DNA of 5,298 nucleotides, from positions 1 to 5,298 of the forward strand of contig PWUB01000248.1 of assembly GCA_003563755.1 (NCBI GenBank), written 5' to 3'. The stretch is from Clostridia bacterium (lineage in GTDB: Bacteria > Bacillota_E > SLMV01 > PUMD01). The position numbers were made by a program, and so were the translations under genes. The notes beneath the pieces were generated by a model. That model saw only the letters and a program-made list of their open reading frames with translations, ran no database searches and was not told the origin of the DNA. This document shows positions 1 through 5,298 of the stretch, one piece after another. Positions within the stretch are counted from its first letter, which is position 1. The number at the start of each line of letters is the position of its first letter.

Positions 1-167
1 CGCAGATTGAGGGCCCCTCCCTACGACGCACAGGTCTGCCGCGTACGGGCCCGGGTTCGCCGGGATGCGGCGGGGACAGAGGATCCCGGGGGATGGTGCG
101 AGAATGGATCATACAGTCGGATCTACTGTGACAGCGTCATCTGGCTCAATCCCGGGAGGTCATGCCT
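1..167 (+). other. Upstream leader or 3' end of a preceding gene
   Basis: No recognisable gene lies here. The frame starting at base 1 is open from the window edge to a TGA at 169-171, giving 56 codons that end in ...IWLNPGRSCL. This stop would overlap the preferred start of the next gene as ATGA, which is a typical coupling arrangement. I do not recognise the peptide, it is Arg/Gly/Pro-rich, and an open frame of this length is common at high GC, so it is not called as a gene. A second frame ends at 129-131. Small overlapping inverted repeats occupy 113-139. No convincing -35/-10 pair was found, so the operon promoter may lie outside the window. Confidence 0.35.
154..160 (+). promoter_or_regulatory. 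Ribosome binding site of the nuclease gene
   Basis: The sequence GGGAGGT is a good Shine-Dalgarno match. It lies 7 bases before the ATG at 168 but only 1 base before the in-frame ATG at 162. The spacing therefore favours the downstream ATG, which also gives the N-terminus usual for the family (MIRFLHLSDLHLG). Confidence 0.75.
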
Positions 168-1289
168 ATGATCAGGTTCCTGCATCTTTCAGATCTGCAT
201 CTTGGGTGGAGCCCGTCCTTTCTTGAAAGTGAGAAGAGGATCACCCGCCGGCAGGAGAGGGACGCTCTGCTGCGGCGGGCCGTTGACTATGCGCTGCAGG
301 AGATGGTGAATTTTGTGCTGATAACCGGCGACCTCTTCGAGACCCATGCCCCCGACGGGGGCACTGCCCGCAGGGCTGCGGAGCAGCTGGGAAGACTCGA
401 GGCCGGGGGCATCCGCGTCATGACGGTCCCCGGCAACCACGACGAGATATCGTACCACAACTGCATATACCGAAAGGAGGCAGAGTCATGGCCGGGATAC
501 CTGGTCACCAACCCCATGCCAGCACACTGCCTGAGCTTCGAGGTCTGTGGTACTCCGGTTCACCTGTATTCCATGGCCTACACCGGCGGCATCACCGATG
601 TGAAGGCCCTCTCACAGCTGCCCCGGCTAAGTGAAGAAGGGGTCCACATTGGCGCCTTTCACGGGTCGCTGGACCGGGACGCCGGTGAGAGGAGTCTCCC
701 CCTGAGCTCCCGTGCCCTGGAGGAGGCCGGCTACCACTACACTGCCCTCGGCCACATACATCAGCACCAGGTGAGGTCGGTCGGGACCGGCCTCACCTGC
801 TACGCAGGGATGGTCGAACACAAGAGCCTGTCCGAACCGGGAGTGGGCCACCTGACCCTGGTGTCGGTGCGGGACGGCGAGGTGAACCTGGAGAAACCGC
901 CGGTTGCCGTGAGGGAGCACCGGTGGGAGACCGTTGATGTGTCCCCCCTACAGGACGAGGACGAGCTCATCTTCAGGTGCCTCGAACTGGCAGATCCCGA
1001 GGCGCTGGTTGGGGTAAAACTGACGGGCGCAGCTCCCTTCTCCGTCTCCCCGGGGCAGCTGCAGGACGCCCTCGATGACCGGTTCTTTCATCTTAGGGTG
1101 GACGATGGATCCAGTTTCGTTGACGGGGGGCTGGTCAGCCGTTACGAAAAGGAACTGACGGTCCGGGGGCAGTTCGCCAGAGACATGATCGCCGAGATCT
1201 CGGATGCAGAAGGTGACAGGGAGAAAAAGGTCCTGAGCATGGCCCTCTCCCTCGGCCTGAGCGCCTTCATGAAGGAGGGTTCACGGTGA
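168..1289 (+). CDS. yhaO: SbcD/Mre11-type DNA repair exonuclease subunit (YhaO-like metallophosphoesterase)
   Basis: This is the nuclease partner of a Mre11-Rad50-type complex, expected to cut DNA ends with two Mn2+ ions in the cytoplasm. From the ATG at 168 it is 373 residues, slightly short for SbcD/YhaO proteins (about 400). All calcineurin-like metal motifs are visible: D9-x-H11 (SDLHLG), G54-D55 (ITGDLF), G89-N90-H91-D92 (PGNHDE), H165 (AFHGSL) and G195-H196-x-H198 (GHIHQH). The catalytic domain ends near residue 235. A capping region follows, then a helical tail (about 320-373) of the kind that grips the base of the ATPase coiled coil. An ATG at 162 would add two residues but sits too close to the ribosome binding site. 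The stop overlaps the ATPase start by four bases, so the two subunits are probably translationally coupled. No motif is missing. Its exact polarity and substrate cannot be read from sequence. Confidence 0.93.
   Translation: MIRFLHLSDLHLGWSPSFLESEKRITRRQERDALLRRAVDYALQEMVNFVLITGDLFETHAPDGGTARRAAEQLGRLEAGGIRVMTVPGNHDEISYHNCIYRKEAESWPGYLVTNPMPAHCLSFEVCGTPVHLYSMAYTGGITDVKALSQLPRLSEEGVHIGAFHGSLDRDAGERSLPLSSRALEEAGYHYTALGHIHQHQVRSVGTGLTCYAGMVEHKSLSEPGVGHLTLVSVRDGEVNLEKPPVAVREHRWETVDVSPLQDEDELIFRCLELADPEALVGVKLTGAAPFSVSPGQLQDALDDRFFHLRVDDGSSFVDGGLVSRYEKELTVRGQFARDMIAEISDAEGDREKKVLSMALSLGLSAFMKEGSR
1272..1280 (+). promoter_or_regulatory. Ribosome binding site of the ATPase gene
   Basis: AAGGAGGGT lies inside the last codons of the nuclease gene, 5 bases before the GTG at 1286. 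With the GTGA overlap at 1286-1289, it supports coupled translation of the two subunits and selects GTG as the start. Confidence 0.75.
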
Positions 1290-4200
1290 CACGGGTAACC
1301 CTGAGGCGACTGACCCTGGGGGGGTTTGGACCTTTCCGGGACCCGGTGACGATCACCTTTTCGCCGGGACTCAACCACATGGTGGCGGGCAACGAGAGGG
1401 GCAAGTCGTCCCTGGTCAACGGCCTGATGGCGGTGGTCTTCGGGATGCCCCAGCTCTCCGACCCCGCTGGGTTTGGCCGGAGCCGCTTTCGCAACTGGGA
1501 GGGAGTTTCCTCCTTCACGGGCGAGCTGGAGTTTGAGGTCGAGGCGACCACTTACCGGATCGAACGGGATTTCGAAACCAACCGGATCTCTTTCACCTGC
1601 GAGAAGGACGGGGGGACCCTCTCCCTGGCTGGCGGGGTGCACAACCCGCGAGCCATAAAGCGCAATGAGACCTACGAGGATCACCTGGAGGAGATCCTCC
1701 GGGTGAGCCACCGTGAGGACTTCGAGGCCATCTTCTGCGTGACCCAGCCGATGCCCGAGGTGCACCAGCTGGGACAGAGCGTCCAGGAGCTGCTCTCCGG
1801 CGGGGGTGTCGGCTTTGCCCCTGTCCTCGAAGGGCTGGCCGACCGGCTGCAGGAGCTGACGCGTTGCACCGGCGACCTGGGGGTGACCTCGCAGAACATG
1901 CGAAAGGATCGCCGGCTCCAGATCCTCGAGGCAAAGATCCGCGCCCTGGAAGAGCAGATAGAGGGCAGCAGGGCGGCGGTGGATGCCCTGGAACAGCTGA
2001 AGGGTGAACAGGTCGAGGTGGGTGAGCGGCTGGCCAGGGACCGGACTCGGTTCAGGGACAGGGAGCGCACGCGGTCCAGTTGGGCCGACTGGCGCAGGGC
2101 GCGGAGCGAGTATCGCAGCCGGCGCGAGGAGCAGATGCGCGTTGACAGGGCCCTCGAGGATGTGCTTCAGATCGAAAACGAGCTGGTGCAGCTGGAGAGC
2201 ACCATTGCGCGAGAGTATCCGGAGTTCTGCGGGGCTCCGGAGGATGTCGAGGAGGCCCTCGATGAACTGGTCAGCCTCAGGGGCAGAATCGGGGATGCGG
2301 CCGCAGATCTGAAGGAGAGCACCTGCACCCTGGATTCTCTTCGCAATCGATGCCGGGAGCTCGCGTCTGAGATGTCAGGTCACCGCGCCTGGGATAGAAT
2401 CAGCTCCCAGCCCGAGGAGCGCACCCGCAATATGAGGCGGCTGGCCAGCGAACTGCTCGGGGATTGGGACTGTTTTCAGGATGCTCGGCACAGGCTGGAG
2501 GAGACCGAAGAGATCCTCGGGCGTGAGTACGGGGTCCTGCGCAGGGCCCCGGAGTCGGCCAGGGTGGGGGTGGCGTCCTACGATCAGACCAAACGGGAGC
2601 TCGAGGGGCAGGTCGAATTGGCCGACCGGCGGCTCCGATCCGCCCAGGCCCGGGTGCATGAGCATGAAAGGGAGAGTCGGGCTTTCGAGGGGCGCCACCG
2701 GGACATCCGTGAGCTGGGAGAAGAGGCCCCGGCCGCCCTCAGGGCGCGGCTCGAGCTGTTGGAGGCCAGGGACGAGATGAGGGACCAGCTGAGGGCCTGC
2801 GAGGAGCAGCTCGCGGTACCGGTTCTGTGGCGCCTCGCCGCTGCGTTCGTGTTTGGGATCCTCGGCGGTGGGGTGGCATACCCCCTGTGGGAAGGCGTTG
2901 CGGCCATCGCCCTCCTGGCTGGGGTCGTCGCCGCATCCCTCGGCTACTTTGCCTCCCCGCAATTCCACTTCATTTTCCGGGGCAGGCTCAGGAGGAGAAG
3001 GGGAGAGCTTCGCTCGAGGCTCATTGCCTGTGAAGACCGGCTCAGTTCCCCGGTTGATGCCCTGGGTGGATATTCCGGATCCAGTGCGGCTGAGCTGGGG
3101 AGGCTGGAGGAGAGACTGAGGATGCGGTCCGGGGAGGCCGACTCCCTGCGGGAGCGGGCGAGGCAGCTGCCCGCGGCCGATGAACTGGCGGCGCTGCGGG
3201 ATGCCGCCGCCCGGGCCGGCGAGGCGCTGGAGGAGTTTTCGCGGCTTACCGGGCCCCTTGCAGAGGCCTTCACCGACCCCGCCGCGGCCCACAGCCGATG
3301 GCGGGGGCTGGAGGAAGAGGCACAGAGGCTTCGGACGCAGCTGATGGACTACGCAGAGGGGGCCTTCGGGTGCTGCCCGGAGGAGGTGGAGGAGAGTCTT
3401 CCCCTGGACGCCCGGGATGAGAAGTGGCGGGAGATGGCGGAGTTTTTCGCCTTCATCCGTTCTGAGGGCCAGCCGTCCCCTGCGGCCCAGCTGGCCGGGG
3501 TCCTCAGGGGCTGCACCGACCGGTGGTGGTCCCGTCTGGAGGAAGAGGCCAGGGACTACGCGGCCGCCTCGGCAGAGAGGGAGGGGCTGAAAAAGGAGAC
3601 CGCAGCGGTGAGGGAGGTCACCGGCCGGCAGCAGCTCCGGCTGGAGACCCTTCAGAAGCAGGAGAAAGCCCTGGTGAGTGGCCTGGAGGCGGTGCTCGCC
3701 GGATCGGAGGGTGATGCGGAGAGGGCCAGGGAACGTCACAACCAGTGGGTCAGCCAGCTTCAATCCGTTGACGGGGCCCGGGCCAGGCTTGCGGAGAACC
3801 TCAGGCAGTTTGAGGCCGGGAGCAGTGACGACCTGAGGCGAGTGAAGCTGGACGCCGACAACCGGGCGCTGGAGAGCCTGCGTCGGTGGCGGGAGCTCAT
3901 CGATGAAAATCCCGGCCTTCCGGAGGTGGAGGCCGCGGACGCCGCAGACGATATTGGTCAGCGCCTGCGCGAGCTGGATGACCAGATCTGCGCCCTGGAG
4001 GGCGACGTGCGGGAGTTGGAGGGACGGCAGGAGGAACTGCTGCGTCAGCAGAGCCGCATTGAGGGGCAGGATCCCCTGAACATCGCCCGGGCTGAGATCA
4101 GCCTGCGTGCCCTCCGGGCGGAGCGAGACGAGATGAGCCTGCTCGCAGGGGCCCTTGCCCGGGCCCACCGTGGCGTGCAGGCTGCCATCATCACGGTTCA

Positions 4201-4585
4201 GAGCTCCTCCAGGGAATACCTGCAGCAGCTGGCCACCCAACAGCTGTACGCGTTGACCGGAAGCGAGGGGAGGACGGTCACCATCGGGGACGGGTTTCAG
4301 GTCGGCGTGGAGGAGGAGGGTCGCCCCTGTGCCCTGGAGCAGCTCAGCAAGGGGGCCAGGGACCAGCTCTACCTGGCACTCAGGTTTGCGGTGGCTGATC
4401 TGATGGCGCCGGAGGTCAGGCTCCCCTTCATCTTCGATGATCCCTTTGTGACCTGGGATGCCCGGCGCCGGGAGAATCTGAAAGAGATCCTGCAGCGGGA
4501 GGCTGATAGGCGACAGATGATCGTCCTCTCTCACAGCACCGATTATGCCGGGTGGGGTGCCCCGATCAAGTTGGACGCCCCGTAA
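1286..4585 (+). CDS. yhaN: SbcC/Rad50-type ATPase with central membrane hairpin (YhaN-like)
   Basis: This is the ATPase and DNA-clamp partner of the nuclease encoded just upstream: 1099 residues from a GTG start. The N-terminal half of the ATPase head has Walker A A34-GNER-G39-K40-S41 and a Q-loop at Q154. Long charged coiled-coil arms run at about 170-508 and 567-980. The C-terminal half of the head has the ABC signature LSKG at 1020-1023, Walker B LPFIFDD at 1046-1052, a D-loop around W1057-D1058 and H-loop H1083. The head therefore looks fully active. Between the arms lie two hydrophobic stretches (about 513-534 and 536-556) split by a Y-P-L-W-E-G turn, followed by a very basic patch (565-578). 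No CxxC zinc hook occurs anywhere. This matches the YhaN branch (B. subtilis YhaN is about 960 residues) rather than classical SbcC. Membrane anchoring of the coiled-coil tip is inferred from hydrophobicity. The second Walker B acidic residue is Asp instead of the usual Glu. Confidence 0.9.
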   Translation: MTRVTLRRLTLGGFGPFRDPVTITFSPGLNHMVAGNERGKSSLVNGLMAVVFGMPQLSDPAGFGRSRFRNWEGVSSFTGELEFEVEATTYRIERDFETNRISFTCEKDGGTLSLAGGVHNPRAIKRNETYEDHLEEILRVSHREDFEAIFCVTQPMPEVHQLGQSVQELLSGGGVGFAPVLEGLADRLQELTRCTGDLGVTSQNMRKDRRLQILEAKIRALEEQIEGSRAAVDALEQLKGEQVEVGERLARDRTRFRDRERTRSSWADWRRARSEYRSRREEQMRVDRALEDVLQIENELVQLESTIAREYPEFCGAPEDVEEALDELVSLRGRIGDAAADLKESTCTLDSLRNRCRELASEMSGHRAWDRISSQPEERTRNMRRLASELLGDWDCFQDARHRLEETEEILGREYGVLRRAPESARVGVASYDQTKRELEGQVELADRRLRSAQARVHEHERESRAFEGRHRDIRELGEEAPAALRARLELLEARDEMRDQLRACEEQLAVPVLWRLAAAFVFGILGGGVAYPLWEGVAAIALLAGVVAASLGYFASPQFHFIFRGRLRRRRGELRSRLIACEDRLSSPVDALGGYSGSSAAELGRLEERLRMRSGEADSLRERARQLPAADELAALRDAAARAGEALEEFSRLTGPLAEAFTDPAAAHSRWRGLEEEAQRLRTQLMDYAEGAFGCCPEEVEESLPLDARDEKWREMAEFFAFIRSEGQPSPAAQLAGVLRGCTDRWWSRLEEEARDYAAASAEREGLKKETAAVREVTGRQQLRLETLQKQEKALVSGLEAVLAGSEGDAERARERHNQWVSQLQSVDGARARLAENLRQFEAGSSDDLRRVKLDADNRALESLRRWRELIDENPGLPEVEAADAADDIGQRLRELDDQICALEGDVRELEGRQEELLRQQSRIEGQDPLNIARAEISLRALRAERDEMSLLAGALARAHRGVQAAIITVQSSSREYLQQLATQQLYALTGSEGRTVTIGDGFQVGVEEEGRPCALEQLSKGARDQLYLALRFAVADLMAPEVRLPFIFDDPFVTWDARRRENLKEILQREADRRQMIVLSHSTDYAGWGAPIKLDAP

Positions 4586-4606
4586 GAGGGGCCATGAGGT
4601 CCGGGT

Positions 4607-4620
4607 AGGAGGCAGGGAGG
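4607..4620 (+). promoter_or_regulatory. Tandem ribosome binding sites of the Nudix gene
   Basis: AGGAGG (4607-4612) and GGGAGG (4615-4620) lie in tandem in the gap after the ATPase stop. The second ends 5 bases before the GTG at 4626, and the first ends 13 bases before it. This decides for GTG 4626 over the ATG at 4545, which lies inside the ATPase gene with no such site at the proper distance. Confidence 0.7.
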
Positions 4621-4625
4621 TTGGC

Positions 4626-5066
4626 GTGCTCACAGTGGTGGCGGCGCTTCTGGTCAGAGATAATAGGCTGCTGATCGCGCGCAGGCGACCGGGCGAGACC
4701 CTGGCGGGCAGATGGGAGTTTCCTGGTGGCAAGGTGAAGAAGAAGGAGGAGCCCGGAGCCGCCCTGGCCAGGGAACTGGCCGAGGAGTTTGACATCCGGG
4801 TGAAGATTGGGGCCTTCTTCGGAGAGAATGTCCACTGCTACGACCACGCCTCTGTGAGGCTGTGGACCTACTGGGCGCTGTGGCTGGCAGGTGAGATCAG
4901 CCTCTCTGTTCACGACCGGTACCGCTGGGTGAGGATCCGGGACATGGCCAGATTTCAGTTTTCCCCCGCGGATGTGCCCTTCGTGAAGGCCCTTGCACAG
5001 CTGTCCCTGGAGTGCCGGGCAGTTCTGGAGAAAACCCCCGCTGACGTGCTGCCGCGCCGTCTTTGA
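4626..5066 (+). CDS. Nudix hydrolase, MutT/NudG-type nucleoside triphosphate pyrophosphohydrolase
   Basis: This is a cytoplasmic enzyme expected to cleave oxidised or non-canonical (d)NTPs to the monophosphate and pyrophosphate, cleaning the nucleotide pool. From GTG 4626 it is 146 residues, normal for the family. The Nudix box spans residues 35-57: G35, E41, then R49-E50-L51-A52-E53-E54-F55-D56-I57. All catalytic glutamates are present, and only the late Gly of the consensus is replaced by D56. It is preceded by the family hallmark G28-R-W-E-F-P-G-G-K36. F112-S-P-A-D-V-P118 matches the PAD-type motif of NudG, whereas E. coli MutT has Asn at the position of D116. The substrate could therefore be an altered pyrimidine nucleotide rather than 8-oxo-dGTP. 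An in-frame ATG at 4545 would add 27 residues unlike the family and overlap the ATPase gene by 41 bases. The gene follows the ATPase gene by 40 bases and is probably in the same operon. Confidence 0.9.
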   Translation: MLTVVAALLVRDNRLLIARRRPGETLAGRWEFPGGKVKKKEEPGAALARELAEEFDIRVKIGAFFGENVHCYDHASVRLWTYWALWLAGEISLSVHDRYRWVRIRDMARFQFSPADVPFVKALAQLSLECRAVLEKTPADVLPRRL

Positions 5067-5298
5067 ACCGGGGGTAGCCACGGCCGACAGGGCGACAGGT
5101 ATGGATGTGGCTCTTGCCTGCAATCTCAGCATCTCGGCGGGTGCATGCTCTATTGGATTGTGACGTGCGGAACCGGGACGTCGGGATCCGGGTTCTCCTG
5201 CAGGTCGCTGCTGATACCCGGAGGATCGCGGCTGGTCCGGGAGCCTTCCGCGTGATATCCTAGGGTCAGCAGTTATGGTCGCCTTTTTCACAACTATC
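5067..5298. other. Intergenic region after the Nudix gene
   Basis: No convincing gene is seen on either strand. The stretch is less purely GC-rich than the genes and holds two imperfect inverted repeats: 5171-5194 (8-base arms with one mismatch) and 5227-5252 (CGCGG/CCGCG arms with an inner GGCT/AGCC alternative). Neither is followed directly by a T-run, so no standard terminator is called. The only T-run, at 5284-5288, is 32 bases beyond the second repeat. An open frame ATG at 5275 runs off the right edge after 8 codons with no ribosome binding site. Confidence 0.5.
5253..5261 (+). promoter_or_regulatory. Possible extended -10 promoter element
   Basis: TGATATCCT contains an extended -10 TGn followed by TATCCT, four of six matches to TATAAT. 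The corresponding -35 position (5233-5238, TGGTCC) is weak, as is tolerable with an extended -10. If real, it would start transcription near 5268 for a gene to the right of the window. It is judged by eye only. Confidence 0.25.

Noticed and set aside
110..112. Divergent minus-strand gene starting at the ATG complementary to 110-112 and open to the left edge
   Set aside because: It has no ribosome binding site, only 37 codons are visible, and they are rich in Pro and Arg with no recognisable features.
126..134. CTGTGACAG as a LexA (SOS) box
   Set aside because: The proteobacterial box needs CTGT-N8-ACAG and the Bacillota box is of the GAAC-N4-GTTC type. The one-base spacer here fits neither.
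3371..3376. Adjacent cysteines (C696-C697) in the ATPase as a possible zinc hook
   Set aside because: They are adjacent, not in CxxC spacing, and they lie in the second arm well away from the coiled-coil apex.
2375..4795. A very long (806-codon) open frame on the minus strand opposite the ATPase gene
   Set aside because: It is opposite a gene with complete ATPase motifs in order. Its translation is Pro/Leu/Gly-rich without recognisable domains, and long antisense frames are expected at this GC content and codon bias.
5076..5112. AGCCAC/GTGGCT inverted repeat just after the Nudix stop as a terminator
   Set aside because: The loop is 25 bases and the arms only 6, and no T-run follows.
5101..5163. 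A 20-codon plus-strand open frame, MDVALACNLSISAGACSIGL
   Set aside because: Only a weak AGGG lies upstream, there is no partner gene or known family, and frames of this size arise often by chance.
4566..5291. Minus-strand open frame (241 codons) across the Nudix gene and the right intergenic region
   Set aside because: It starts at a GTG without a ribosome binding site, is Arg/Pro-rich, and most of it is the shadow of the Nudix gene.

Overview
The window carries a compact three-gene, plus-strand cluster for DNA end processing and nucleotide sanitation in a high-GC bacterium. The genes are an SbcD/Mre11-type metallophosphoesterase of the YhaO group, an SbcC/Rad50-type ABC ATPase of the YhaN group, and a MutT/NudG-type Nudix hydrolase. 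The GC-rich third codon positions, heavy use of AGG and CGG arginine codons, strong AGGAGG-type ribosome binding sites, GTG starts and the YhaO/YhaN form of the nuclease pair fit a high-GC member of the Bacillota. That taxonomic reading is an inference, not a demonstration.

Layout: bases 1-167 hold a leader or the 3' end of an upstream gene. One plus-strand frame stays open from the window edge to a TGA at 169-171 that overlaps the preferred start of the first gene. Bases 168-1289 encode the nuclease subunit. Bases 1286-4585 encode the 1099-residue ATPase, joined to the nuclease gene by a GTGA overlap. After a 40-base gap with two purine-rich Shine-Dalgarno sequences, the Nudix gene runs from 4626 to 5066. 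Bases 5067-5298 hold no convincing gene, only imperfect hairpins and a possible extended -10 promoter element near the right edge.

How the genes work together: by family knowledge, two nuclease subunits and two ATPase subunits form an ATP-gated machine that recognises and trims DNA ends. The ATPase has every catalytic motif expected, but no CxxC zinc hook. A hydrophobic double-spanning hairpin sits near the midpoint of the protein instead, so the tip of the coiled coil is probably anchored in the cytoplasmic membrane. The Nudix enzyme would remove damaged or non-canonical nucleoside triphosphates, a related genome-maintenance task. The unusual feature of the window is this membrane-tipped Rad50-like protein and its coupling to the Nudix gene. 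The YhaN family is already known as a sequence family, but its function is poorly defined, so this is an under-described system rather than a wholly new one.
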